This document shows, one piece after another, positions 35,139 to 42,688 of a stretch of DNA of 45,401 nt; position 1 is the first letter of the stretch; the number at the start of each line of letters is the position of its first letter. The position numbers and the translations under genes were made by a program. This stretch comes from an uncultured delta proteobacterium (lineage in GTDB: Bacteria > Myxococcota_A > Polyangia > Polyangiales > Polyangiaceae), in assembly GCA_903892415.1 (NCBI GenBank), contig CAITIQ010000311.1, forward strand, positions 1 to 45,401, in the 5' to 3' direction. The notes beneath the pieces are model-generated. The model was not told where the DNA came from. It saw only the letters and a list, made by a program, of their open reading frames with translations, and made no database searches.

Positions 35139-36101
35139 TCAGCTATTCGCGGGGCCCGGCACCGATTGGTGGCCGGACCCTTCGAAGCTGTGCGTCACCA
35201 ACATCTCGAGGATGCCGAGTGAGGTGTGCAGCCGGTTCTCGGCCTGATCGAAGATCACCGAGCGATCGCTGTCGGCCACCTCGGCGGTGACCTCTTCCCC
35301 GCGGTGGGCGGGCAAGCAGTGCATGAAGATGGCGGTCGGTTTGGCCTTCGCGAACAGCGCTGCGTTGACCTGATACGGCTCGAGGATGGCGATGCGCTCC
35401 TCACGTTCGGCCGGCGGATCTCCCATCGAGAGCCAGGTGTCGGTGTAGATCGCATCAACGCCGTCCACCGCTTCCGCAGGGTCATTCGTGAGCAGCAACT
35501 TCACGCCGCTCGCCTTGGCCAGCGCGTGTGCGCGCTCTACCACGGTGCCATGCGGTGCATACGCCTTGGGCGTCGCCACTCGAAGCTCCATGCCGGCCAG
35601 CGCGCAGGCCTCCATCAGGCTGTGCGTCACGTTGTTACCGGCGCCCACGTAGGCCATGCTCAGCCCCTCGGTGCGGCCGAACTTCTCGCGGATGGTCAGC
35701 AAATCTGCAATGGCCTGACACGGATGATGGCCGTCGGTTAGGGCGTTGACGACCGGGATGGACGCAGCCCGAGCGAAGCGAGCCAGCTCATCATCGGCGA
35801 AGGTGCGCGCGACGAAGGCCCGGCTCATGCGCGAGATCACCCGCGCCGTATCTTCAATCGACTCACCGCGGCCCATCTGCAGATCATTCGGCCCGACCGT
35901 CACCGGCACGCCGCCGAGCCGGTGAATCGCCGTCTCGAAGCTGATGCGCGTGCGGGTCGACGGCTTGGCGAAATAGAGCGTGACCGCCGCGCCGTGCAGC
36001 AACGTCGCCGAGCGCGGAGGGTGCCGTTTGAAGGCGTCCGAGAGGTCGAGGGCACGCGAGATATCGCGCGACGAAAGGTCAGCGACGCGGAGCAGATGCA
36101 T
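35139..36101 (-). CDS. argF: Ornithine carbamoyltransferase
   Basis: 320 residues, usual length. It converts ornithine and carbamoyl phosphate to citrulline in arginine synthesis. Carbamoyl phosphate loop STRTRISFE (48-56), HPCQA (126-130), and the ornithine-binding/catalytic loop HCLPAHRGEE (261-270) are intact; DTWLSMGD is also typical. The MxDxMGRGE-like stretch reads NDLQMGRGES. It is a single gene here, flanked by a convergent Grx-rhodanese fusion and by dinB upstream on the same strand. Confidence 0.95.
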   Translation of the reverse strand: MHLLRVADLSSRDISRALDLSDAFKRHPPRSATLLHGAAVTLYFAKPSTRTRISFETAIHRLGGVPVTVGPNDLQMGRGESIEDTARVISRMSRAFVARTFADDELARFARAASIPVVNALTDGHHPCQAIADLLTIREKFGRTEGLSMAYVGAGNNVTHSLMEACALAGMELRVATPKAYAPHGTVVERAHALAKASGVKLLLTNDPAEAVDGVDAIYTDTWLSMGDPPAEREERIAILEPYQVNAALFAKAKPTAIFMHCLPAHRGEEVTAEVADSDRSVIFDQAENRLHTSLGILEMLVTHSFEGSGHQSVPGPANS

Positions 36102-36122
36102 ACGTGGCTCTTAACAGAATGT

Positions 36123-36148
36123 GCCGCTTGCGAAACGCCCAAAGCGGC
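36123..36148. other. Short hairpin between dinB and argF
   Basis: GCCGCTT (36123-36129) and AAGCGGC (36142-36148) can pair over a 12-nt loop in the 80-nt gap. There is no T-tract. It might end the dinB transcript or lie in the argF leader. Confidence 0.3.
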
Positions 36149-36181
36149 TTATGCAAAGTCGATGCAGCGGATTATTGGCGC

Positions 36182-37390
36182 TTAGCGTCGCTTGCCGCGC
36201 TCCATCATGCGGGCCTGCTGTACGGCGCCGTCGCCGAACTTCTCGCGCACGCCGAGCAGCGTCTTTTCGAGCAGGCGCCGCTTGTCGCTCGCGGCGCTCT
36301 GAAACAGCGTGCGTTGCTCGCGCGCCTCCGATTCGAGCGCCGAGGCCTGAATCCCGGTGAGTCGCACGCCGCGCTCCAAGCCCTCGATGCGCGTTAGCAG
36401 CGAGCGCGCCGCCTCGTACAACGTGAGGGTATCGCAGGCTGCGGCGCTGAGCGCGGCTTGGCGCGTCACCAGCTTGTGATCGCCGAACTTCACTTTGAGC
36501 GTCACCGTGCGGCACACCAGGCGCTCTTCGAGCAGGCGCTGGGCGACGCGCGCGGCTTGCCCCAAGATGAACGGCTCGAGCTCGCTGACGAGCGTGAAAT
36601 CCCGCTCGAACGTCTCTTCAGCGCCAATCGAGCGTGCCGCGCGCGCGACCACCACCTCGCGCGGGTCCAAGCCTTTGGCCAACAGGGCGATCTCTCGGCC
36701 CCACGAGTTGGAGAGCACGCGCGCCAAGTGGCTCGGCGAAGCTTGCGCCAACTCGCCAATGGTACGAATGCCGTGCGCGTGAAGTCGTGCGGCCGCCTTC
36801 GGCCCGACGCCCCACATCCGCTCGACCGGCAACGGCGCGAGGAATGCGGCTTCTTCTCCCTCCGCAACCACGGTCAGCCCGTCCGGCTTATGCAGATCGC
36901 TAGCGATCTTGGCCACGAACTTCGAGCTGGCCACGCCGGCGCTGGCGGTCAACGAGAGCTCGCTGCGAATACGCTCGCGCATCTGCGCCGCGATCGAGGG
37001 CGCCGGCCCAAACAACAGCTCGCTGGCGCTTACGTCGACGAAGGCCTCATCCAAACTGAGCGGCTCCACCAACGGCGAGAAGTCGCTGAGGATCTTCATC
37101 ACCTCGGCGCTTACCTTCGAATAAACACCCATGCGCGGTTCGACCAAAAGGCCTTGCGGGCAGCGCCGCACGGCCTCCACCACCGGCATCGCGCTGCGGA
37201 CCCCGAAGCGGCGGGCCTCATACGAGGCCGTGGTCACCACCGAGCGAGGCGAGCGCCCAGCGACGATCACCGGTTTGCCGCGCAAGCTCGGGTCGTCCCG
37301 GATCTCGACCGACGCGTAAAACGCATCCATATCGAGGTGGATGATCCGCTTGTGCGGCTTCGGATCATCGGCGGGGTTCACCGTGCGCAT
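36182..37390 (-). CDS. dinB: DNA polymerase IV (Y-family translesion polymerase)
   Basis: 402 residues. The palm carboxylates are in HLDMDAFYASVE (D20, D22) and LSLDEAFVDVS (D114, E115). The A/V-rich SYEARRFGVRSAMP finger motif, helix-hairpin-helix segment (GVGPKAAARLHAHGIRTIGE, about 195-214), and a little-finger domain are all present. The C-terminal end (QQARMMERGKRR) is short and does not show a clear QLxLF clamp motif. It performs error-prone bypass synthesis. It lies at the left border of the cassette-like region. Confidence 0.95.
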   Translation of the reverse strand: MRTVNPADDPKPHKRIIHLDMDAFYASVEIRDDPSLRGKPVIVAGRSPRSVVTTASYEARRFGVRSAMPVVEAVRRCPQGLLVEPRMGVYSKVSAEVMKILSDFSPLVEPLSLDEAFVDVSASELLFGPAPSIAAQMRERIRSELSLTASAGVASSKFVAKIASDLHKPDGLTVVAEGEEAAFLAPLPVERMWGVGPKAAARLHAHGIRTIGELAQASPSHLARVLSNSWGREIALLAKGLDPREVVVARAARSIGAEETFERDFTLVSELEPFILGQAARVAQRLLEERLVCRTVTLKVKFGDHKLVTRQAALSAAACDTLTLYEAARSLLTRIEGLERGVRLTGIQASALESEAREQRTLFQSAASDKRRLLEKTLLGVREKFGDGAVQQARMMERGKRR

Positions 37391-37464
37391 GCTACGCCGA
37401 TGTGCTGGGCCAGATCGAACAGCGATGACAACGGATCGTTGAGGACGTTTGATCCGGCCTCCTC

Positions 37465-37479
37465 GATGACAATGTCATC
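37465..37479. promoter_or_regulatory. 15-bp palindrome upstream of dinB
   Basis: GATGACA, a central A, then TGTCATC form a perfect inverted repeat about 75 nt before the dinB ATG, in the 149-nt gap (37391-37539) that has no gene. It could be an operator for dinB or a remnant at the array edge. It does not match the E. coli or B. subtilis LexA box. Confidence 0.35.
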
Positions 37480-37539
37480 ATGCGAAAGCCGAAACCAAAG
37501 CCGAACCGACTGCTGCAACGCGGGCCTGCCGTGGAACGA

Positions 37540-38694
37540 TCAGCCGGCGAGATAGGGCCAGGCACGGTCGCCAGCAAGGAAGTGCTCGCAATCCTCAACG
37601 ACGCGGGCAAGAAAGGCTGAGAACGAGACCCCCACGAGCGCGATGGACGGATGCGTTGGACCTACGGTCCGCTCGTCCGACGATCGCTCATGATTCCACC
37701 TGAATACGCGGCCGGTGCCGCTCAACTCAAGTAGGAATAGGTTACCGCCCCCATCGGCCCCGATCGCGACGAGCCTTGTGCGACCGGTGTTATCCCGAAT
37801 GTCGGCGGGAGGTCCGTCGACAGGGTCGGGCCTAGATAGGGCCTCGGATGCCCCGAATAGGTCATACCCATTGTGGACGTCCATCGCGCAGATGCGCCCC
37901 GTGAGCGACATGAACTCGCGGTAATCGAGCGGAACGAACTGAGCGGCTCCATCGTCCGAAGCCATGACGGCGTCGTCAGCGGGCGGGTGCCACGTGAACG
38001 GCTCGTAGCCCTGCTCGGCGAGCTGTTGGTCGACGTCTCTCAGTGAGTCGAGAAGCTCGGCCACTGTCGTAGGAGTCGGAACAGCCGAGCCTGACGAGCT
38101 AGCCTCGGCCGGATGTGTCAGCCAGAGCTCACTTCCAATGGGAACGTCGAACTTTTCGCAGCCGGGCAGGATGCACGCGAATCGGCGCTGGCTACCAGGA
38201 GGAGAGGGCACGCTAAACTCGACCTCCAGTCGCGCGACCGTTTCGAGAATGACCTTGTCTGGTCGATGCAGTCTGACGATGAACTCTGAGCCAGGCCTGA
38301 GGTCGGCCAAGTAGGGGCCAGGGACGACAATCAAGCCTCGGCTCTTGATAAGAAAGGTGTCGGAGATGTGGACGAGCGGCTCCGGGAACAGAGCCACACC
38401 TTCCGCCGCAATCGCCAGAGTGTCACCGGATTGCATCTCGATTAGCAGCTCGTCATCGGGCGATCGCGATTGTGACAGGATGAATCTTGATTCACCCCAC
38501 GGTGCGAGGTGGGGCAGACTAATCGAGCGAAGACCGGTGCAGACGAGGGCGCAAGGAACAGCCTGCTCTCCCTTCGTCAGAAACGCCGAGAGGGAAAGGA
38601 CTGAAGTGCGTCTGGACCAGTCAACAAACACGTTTCGGAGCGCGGCGTCGTGTAGGGGCCAGCTCTCGAACCCATTGGCTGCAAAGCGTTCCAT
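37540..38694 (-). CDS. SUKH/SMI1-KNR4-like protein with N-terminal extension
   Basis: 384 residues; ATG at 38694 has GGGAGG four nt upstream. The N-terminal ~195 residues are an unrecognised all-beta-looking region (LHDAALRNVFVDWSRRTSVL). Residues about 205-370 have the SUKH layout: AELLDSLRDVDQQLAEQGY, PLDYREFMSLTGR, and IGADGGGNLFLLELSGTG with RVFRWNHE. SUKH proteins are often immunity proteins against polymorphic toxins. It is the leftmost gene of the cassette-like array on the minus strand; no partner toxin is next to it. SUKH assignment is by pattern, not a search. Confidence 0.65.
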   Translation of the reverse strand: MERFAANGFESWPLHDAALRNVFVDWSRRTSVLSLSAFLTKGEQAVPCALVCTGLRSISLPHLAPWGESRFILSQSRSPDDELLIEMQSGDTLAIAAEGVALFPEPLVHISDTFLIKSRGLIVVPGPYLADLRPGSEFIVRLHRPDKVILETVARLEVEFSVPSPPGSQRRFACILPGCEKFDVPIGSELWLTHPAEASSSGSAVPTPTTVAELLDSLRDVDQQLAEQGYEPFTWHPPADDAVMASDDGAAQFVPLDYREFMSLTGRICAMDVHNGYDLFGASEALSRPDPVDGPPADIRDNTGRTRLVAIGADGGGNLFLLELSGTGRVFRWNHERSSDERTVGPTHPSIALVGVSFSAFLARVVEDCEHFLAGDRAWPYLAG

Positions 38695-38699
38695 CTGCC

Positions 38700-38733
38700 T
38701 CCCTCTCCTCGTCTGGCCAACGCCCAGTTAGGC
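38700..38733 (-). repeat. Partial attC-like site (R''+L'' half)
   Basis: On the minus strand GCCTAAC (38733-38727), an exact RYYYAAC box, is followed by TGGGCGTTGGCC, matching the L'' arm of the full sites further right. The Sir2 stop codon TAA lies inside the box. The expected L'-R' half is absent and the next gene starts within 40 nt, so the site appears decayed. Confidence 0.5.
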
Positions 38734-39459
38734 AGATTCCAAAAGTCGAGGAAGCACATCCTCTGCGCGGCCGAGAATTTGTTCGTGGAAATCTGGATGC
38801 GCGGGGCTCATGGGTTCTAGGTTCACGAGAATGGTGCGCGCTCCGGCATATGCGGCCGAACGCACAAAATTCGAGGCGGGCGACACGGTGCCCGATGTTC
38901 CGACAGCGACGAACAGATCGCACTCGCGCAACGATCTCTTCGCATCCCACTCGGGCTTCGCGGCCATGGGCTCGTCGAAGAGCACGATGTCTGGACGCAT
39001 GGTGGCGCCACAGCTTGAGCAGGCGGACGCGACGCCCGAGTGGGATGCGGCGAGCAGAACCGGTTCAGTCGAACATGCGGGGTTGGAGCAGCGGACGCGA
39101 AACAATGAGCCGTGAAGCTCGACAACGTTCTGGCTACCAGCGCGCTGGTGAAGGCCGTCAACGTTCTGGGTAAGAAGCGTGAGCGTCGATCCACGCGCGG
39201 CGAGAGATTCCTCCGCGCGTGCGAGAGCTCGGTGTGCGGCATTGGGCTCGGCGCGGAGAGCGAGTGCGCGCATCTCATCGAAGAGCGACCGCACGCGCCC
39301 CGGATCGCTCTGCATGGTGGAAGCGTTCACAATCGTTGCGCCGGGCCGCTCCCATAGGCCACCAGGTCCACGGAAAGTCGGTAATCCGGATGCGACAGAG
39401 ATGCCGGCCCCTGTCAGAACAACGACGCGGCGATAGCGCTCAAGTCCGAGGGATCGCAT
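38728..39459 (-). CDS. Sir2-family NAD-dependent deacylase
   Basis: 243 residues, CobB-like length. NAD-binding LTGAGISVASGLPTFRG (15-31) with GGLWER, TQNVDGLHQRAG (97-108), catalytic His116 in ELHGS, and a Zn set C124/C129/C147/C150. GATMRPDIVLFDE replaces the more common RPxVVWFGE. It removes acyl groups from lysines; some prokaryotic Sir2 proteins act in anti-phage defence, but this short single-domain form looks like a regular sirtuin. It lies in the cassette array, with its stop inside an attC-type GCCTAAC box. Confidence 0.9.
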   Translation of the reverse strand: MRSLGLERYRRVVVLTGAGISVASGLPTFRGPGGLWERPGATIVNASTMQSDPGRVRSLFDEMRALALRAEPNAAHRALARAEESLAARGSTLTLLTQNVDGLHQRAGSQNVVELHGSLFRVRCSNPACSTEPVLLAASHSGVASACSSCGATMRPDIVLFDEPMAAKPEWDAKRSLRECDLFVAVGTSGTVSPASNFVRSAAYAGARTILVNLEPMSPAHPDFHEQILGRAEDVLPRLLESA

Positions 39460-39482
39460 TGGCGGATTCTACCTGAGGCCCA

Positions 39483-39998
39483 TTAGACCGCCCGTGATGT
39501 GTCATCGAAGTTCCATCCTAGCGGTAGAGCTGAGCCGCAGCTTGCACACTCAAAATCGGCTTCTTTCACGATCGAGATCCCTCTGCAGGTCGGGCAGCGA
39601 CGGAAGATGAACTCATGCGAAAAGCCCGGCGGCGCGGCGAACCCTGCCTCCACGAGCGCCTCTGCTGCCGCGGCGAAGCAAGACGGCTCGGGGCAATAGC
39701 CGGTGGACTGGTTGGTGAGGAAATCAACGACAGGCTTGCCGGACGAGTTCCGGAATCCGATCTCCCCGGCGGCGCGCACCGGTTCGCCACGTGCGCACGC
39801 TACATGCTCTGAATTGCGGTCGGACACACGCAATCGTCTGTCCGCGGTCACCACATAGGTGAGCGTTACCGGCAGTGCATATCCCTCCGCCGTGAGCCAG
39901 GCACTCAGCTCCTCCGGGCTTCCGGGCTGACAGCGCGGAATCTGCGATTGCGCCTGCTCGGCAAGATGAGCAGGGCCGACGTACCGGTAGAGTCTCAT
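39483..39998 (-). CDS. Hypothetical zinc-ribbon protein (probable cassette gene)
   Basis: 171 residues. The C-terminus has CPTCRG and CASCGS, a four-Cys zinc ribbon. The N-terminus (MRLYRYVGPAHLAEQAQSQI) and a central Cys pair (YCPEPSCFAAAAEAL) are unrecognised. The ATG at 39998 lies 24 nt from the R' end of the attC-like site at 40022-40096, as expected for a cassette gene. Its stop TAA falls in GTCTAAT, close to an RYYYAAC box. Function unknown. Confidence 0.65.
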   Translation of the reverse strand: MRLYRYVGPAHLAEQAQSQIPRCQPGSPEELSAWLTAEGYALPVTLTYVVTADRRLRVSDRNSEHVACARGEPVRAAGEIGFRNSSGKPVVDFLTNQSTGYCPEPSCFAAAAEALVEAGFAAPPGFSHEFIFRRCPTCRGISIVKEADFECASCGSALPLGWNFDDTSRAV

Positions 39999-40021
39999 GC
40001 GACGTAATGGTTAAGAAGTCG

Positions 40022-40096
40022 GGCTAACGTATTGGCGTTCAGCTGCGGGCGCCAGAGGCAGGCCCGAAGGGCGGACGCAGCAACGCCGTGTCAGTC
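40022..40096 (-). repeat. attC-like recombination site
   Basis: The plus-strand arm is GGCTAACGTATTGGCGTTC then AGCTGCGGGC. The opposite arm has CGCAGC, AACGCC, then GTGTCAGTC. GGCGTT..GCTGCG pairs with CGCAGCAACGCC, leaving two extrahelical bases, as in attC L boxes. R' read on the minus strand is GTTAGCC; R'' is degenerate (GTCAGTC where GTTAGNC is expected). Length 75 nt. Confidence 0.65.
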
Positions 40097-40109
40097 GGCG
40101 CTCGCCGCC

Positions 40110-40784
40110 TCACTTCCAGAACTGCCACCACGGCCTCCACGGTGGCGGAGCTTCGTCGAAAGGGGAGTGGTGGTCCGCTTCGCGATCGACTTCGATCTCA
40201 GCCGAGGAGAAGTCTCTAAAGCGCGAGGCTTCTTCGCCAGTCAGAGCGCGTTGGTCGAGTGCTGCCGGGATGGCGGTCTCGATCAGCCAGCGCCGAAACT
40301 GATCGCGCCGGCCGAGCGGCGACTGGTCAAAGGCCATGTCGGCGGCGCTGATGCAGATGGCCAGGTCTCGCGGAGCGGTATTCAGAATGAGTCGAGCCAT
40401 GTGAGCAACAGCCGCGGCGGCGCAGCTGGTATCACACTCGCGACAGTCAACGATTGGCACCCCGCGGTACGACGGATTGGTTGGCAGGAGAAAGCTCTGA
40501 AGGTCCGAGGCTGGGGCGCTCCCTTCAAGAACGCGCTCGGCCGTACGCACGGCGTCGAGCGGACTCGTGTCGTCACAGTAGAGCTGCCAGCAGGCAACGG
40601 CGCGTCTGGCCGCGAAGAGCGCGAGAAGGCGCATCCCATGCTGCGGTTCGGACAAGCTTTGGAATTTGGCTACAAAGCGTCCAAGCGGGCTTGCCCAGAG
40701 TTCGGCGTCGGTGGTCGAGTCCTCCAGATCCCAAAGCTCGTCACGTGCTTGATTCAGTATCTCAACCAACGCAACCTCGGCCAT
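40110..40784 (-). CDS. Hypothetical cassette protein, immunity-protein-like
   Basis: 224 residues, mostly helical, no signal peptide. The pattern FAARRAVACWQLYC, DTSPLDAVRTAERVLEGS and a later CAAAAVAHMARLIL helix resemble Imm5-type immunity proteins, but this is only an impression. The C-terminus is acidic then Trp-rich (PPPWRPWWQFWK). The ATG at 40784 is 10 nt from a degenerate attC R' end (CTTAGCC), and the stop is 13 nt from the next attC-like site, so it fits one cassette exactly. Confidence 0.6.
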   Translation of the reverse strand: MAEVALVEILNQARDELWDLEDSTTDAELWASPLGRFVAKFQSLSEPQHGMRLLALFAARRAVACWQLYCDDTSPLDAVRTAERVLEGSAPASDLQSFLLPTNPSYRGVPIVDCRECDTSCAAAAVAHMARLILNTAPRDLAICISAADMAFDQSPLGRRDQFRRWLIETAIPAALDQRALTGEEASRFRDFSSAEIEVDREADHHSPFDEAPPPWRPWWQFWK

Positions 40785-40794
40785 CGATTCGTCC

Positions 40795-40860
40795 GGCTAA
40801 GGTATTGGCGTTTAGCGGTGGGTGCCAGAGGAGCGCGGAGCGCGGGGTAGAGCGCCTGGC
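40795..40860 (-). repeat. Degenerate attC-like site (one clear arm)
   Basis: The plus-strand arm GGCTAAGGTATTGGCGTTT then AGCGGTGGGTGCCAG matches the arm of the other sites. The core G of R' is changed (minus strand CTTAGCC). The second arm is not clear; a related piece, GCGATTGGCGTCC, is at 40859-40871. Possibly an inactive site. Confidence 0.45.
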
Positions 40861-40865
40861 GATTG

Positions 40866-40929
40866 GCGTCCCATAACGTCGGGTCGTCGCGAACGAACGA
40901 GCGTTATGGGACTAGCGCGTAGCCCAACC
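40866..40929. repeat. 64-bp direct repeat, copy 1, with attC-like hairpin
   Basis: Identical to 41034-41097. It contains an 11-bp perfect inverted repeat, GTCCCATAACG (40868-40878) and CGTTATGGGAC (40902-40912). Inside it TCGT and ACGA pair, separated from the outer stem by five unpaired bases on each side. This is the R box, unpaired spacer and L box layout of a folded attC, but much shorter. Confidence 0.6.
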
Positions 40930-41417
40930 ACCTTCCGCCGAAGCGGCGCCGGAGGCCTCCTTCGGCGCGAACCCGAAAACAACAGTAAAAGCGTGGGTCA
41001 CTGGGCGGCGCGCCGTCCGGGGTGGCGCACTAAGCGTCCCATAACGTCGGGTCGTCGCGAACGAACGAGCGTTATGGGACTAGCGCGTAGCCCAACCGCC
41101 TTGCGCCCACCGCCTTCCGCCGAAGCGGCGCCCGCGGTCCTTTCGGCGCGAACGAACCCTGGGGGAGCTGCGCTAGCTCCGTGGGGTTACTTCGCATTGC
41201 GAGAGGCCTGGGCCGGGGCGGCTTCGGCTATTCCGCAACAACGGCTGGTTTATGAGAGCTCGCGTGCTCTGGCCGCGGGGCCTACATGCTTTGCCGGCCG
41301 GCACGCAGGATGATCAGCGAACTTACCCAAGGGAGTTAGCGCAGCCTCCACGACTTACTTCGCGCCGCGAGTGCCCCGTCACTTCAACCCATCGCGTGCT
41401 CTGCACAAACATAAACC
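40930..41417. other. Gene-free stretch (part of 40785-41417)
   Basis: No convincing gene in about 490 nt. It holds the second 64-bp repeat, Cys/Gly-coded small hairpins such as CCGCCGAAGCGGC in both repeat extensions, and GGAGCT/AGCTCC around 41164-41180. An open plus-strand frame at 40822-41313 simply translates the repeats. The stretch just before 41418 should carry the AbiEi promoter but no clear boxes were seen. Confidence 0.6.
41034..41097. repeat. 64-bp direct repeat, copy 2, with attC-like hairpin
   Basis: Exact second copy 168 bp downstream of copy 1. The stem arms are 41036-41046 and 41070-41080. Beyond the identical core the two copies stay similar (CCTTCCGCCGAAGCGGCGCC) with a short insertion in copy 2, so the duplicated unit is longer than 64 bp and has begun to diverge. 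Confidence 0.6.
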
Positions 41418-42005
41418 ATGGGTAACGTTTCGCGTGTGCGCGCCTCCATCGAACCGGCCCCGAACTGGGACCGCCTGTTTGAGTTCGCAGTCGGTCAGGA
41501 AGGTCACTTCACGACGAAGCAGGCCGCTGAAGCGGGCTACTCGCCGCAGCTCCTTATCAAGTACCTGAGGAACGGGCGGGTCACCCGCGTTCGGCGTGGC
41601 GTCTACCGCATCGTTCACTTCCCGGCGGGTGAACACGAGGACCTTGCCACGTTGTGGCTCTGGTCGGAGATGGCGGGGGTGTTCTCGCACGAGACGGCCC
41701 TGATGCTCCACAACCTCTCCGACGCGCTACCGCGCAAAGTGCACCTGACGCTGCCCGCTAACTGGGCAAAGCGGCGCCTGCGCGTGCCGAAGGGCGTTCT
41801 GCTTCATCACGGCGATGTGCCGAAGCGAGAGCGCGTAGAGCTTGGCGCGATCCCCGTAACGAACGTACGTCGCACCCTTCTCGATTGCGTGGCCGCGCAG
41901 GTCTCCCCTGAGTTCATCGAGGCCGCCGTTGCACAGGCACGCGCACGCGGGCTCATCGACAAGGACGATATGAAGGCGCTCAGAGCGCGTCGGAGGGCTG
42001 CGTGA
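41418..42005 (+). CDS. AbiEi-type antitoxin / transcriptional regulator
   Basis: 195 residues, the only plus-strand gene in the array. The N-terminal winged helix (FTTKQAAEAGYSPQLLIKYL, then RVRRGVYRI) and the middle FSHETALMLHNLSDALPRKVHLTLP and LLHHGDVPKRERVELGAIPV, TNVRRTLLDCV pattern are characteristic of the AbiEi family of type IV abortive-infection antitoxins. The ATG has no clear ribosome-binding site. Its stop overlaps a GTG (GTGA) opening a severely truncated AbiEii toxin. The opposite orientation to neighbouring cassettes suggests it has its own promoter. Confidence 0.88.
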   Translation: MGNVSRVRASIEPAPNWDRLFEFAVGQEGHFTTKQAAEAGYSPQLLIKYLRNGRVTRVRRGVYRIVHFPAGEHEDLATLWLWSEMAGVFSHETALMLHNLSDALPRKVHLTLPANWAKRRLRVPKGVLLHHGDVPKRERVELGAIPVTNVRRTLLDCVAAQVSPEFIEAAVAQARARGLIDKDDMKALRARRRAA

Positions 42006-42094
42006 CCCGCTATGCCAACGCTGCCGCGGTTAAGCAGGCCCTGGAGACCAGGCTGCGCGGCAATGATGATGTCGCGCTGCAGGCGCCGGGATAG
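42002..42094 (+). pseudogene. Truncated AbiEii-type toxin gene
   Basis: From the GTG at 42002 the frame reads TRYANAAAVKQALETRLRG and then ends at TAG 42092-42094, only 30 residues. The TRYxxAxAxxxALExRLR start is the usual N-terminus of AbiEii nucleotidyltransferase toxins (normally about 300 residues). Homology stops near 42058, where unrelated sequence begins. So the toxin lost its catalytic domain, leaving an orphan antitoxin. Confidence 0.65.
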
Positions 42095-42198
42095 CGATGC
42101 TGCCAGCGACTCCAGCACGCCTCGCCATTCAGATGCGGAGCGAGGCCTATTCACATCAATCGCGAGATCGAACGCTTCTGACACGGTTCAGCTGGTCT

Positions 42199-42205
42199 GT
42201 TAGGC
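42199..42205 (-). repeat. Isolated attC R''-type box
   Basis: GCCTAAC on the minus strand, a perfect RYYYAAC box, contains the TAA stop of the 42200-42673 gene. No matching R' half is found in the following 140 nt toward the AbiE remnant, so the site was probably cut by a rearrangement. Confidence 0.4.
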
Positions 42206-42673
42206 GCCGGAGGTTTCGGGTGAGGCCACGCCACGAAAGGCAATAGCGCGGCAAACGCCCTCGCGCGCAAGATAGCGCCAGATCGGGTCGTCCTGCGGTG
42301 TCGTTCCCGTCACTTGCAGCCGCTCATCGGAGGCGGCTGAAACGACTTCCCTCGCAAAGGCGGCCGCCAGGATCTCGTGCCTCATGGAATTCGGTCCATC
42401 TTCTGGAAAGGGAACGATCCTGTGGAATAGTTCTGCGGGCGTGAGGTCATGCTCGTACAGTCCACGAAGGGAGAGCCAGTCAACGTCGGCGAAAACGATC
42501 GTCCAGTCGTCGTGGCGCTCGACAGAGACAGACTCAGCGCCGAGCAGACGGGCATCATGAGCGATTGCTGCCGAGATGTTGGCGGAGCTCACGCCTGCCG
42601 CGAGGAACATGCTCGGACGACGGCGAACTAGGGCAATGGCGTCATCGAGGGCCTCGATCTTGGGCGAGTTCAT
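42200..42673 (-). CDS. Hypothetical cassette protein with GyrB-like N-terminal motif
   Basis: 157 residues. The N-terminus ALDDAIALVRRRPSMFLAAG resembles the LExxxAVRxRPxMYxG strand-helix start of GyrB/ParE and of the neighbouring GyrB-like protein at 43398-44039. After that there are no GHKL N-, G1- or G2-box motifs; the middle is VERHDDWTIVFADVDWLSL and the C-terminus LAREGVCRAIAFRGVA. Function unknown. The ATG at 42673 sits 16 nt from the attC-like site at 42689-42775, and the stop lies in a GCCTAAC box, so it fills one cassette. Confidence 0.65.
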   Translation of the reverse strand: MNSPKIEALDDAIALVRRRPSMFLAAGVSSANISAAIAHDARLLGAESVSVERHDDWTIVFADVDWLSLRGLYEHDLTPAELFHRIVPFPEDGPNSMRHEILAAAFAREVVSAASDERLQVTGTTPQDDPIWRYLAREGVCRAIAFRGVASPETSGA

Positions 42674-42688
42674 GAGGTCTGGGCAGGC

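Noticed and set aside
40866..41097. CRISPR array
   Set aside because: Only two repeats, 64 bp long, palindromic and 168 bp apart, with no cas genes; does not fit CRISPR spacing.
40822..41313. Plus-strand open frame of 163 codons between the cassette genes
   Set aside because: It contains RPITSGRRERTSVMGLARSP twice because it translates the 64-bp direct repeats; no ribosome-binding site or homology.
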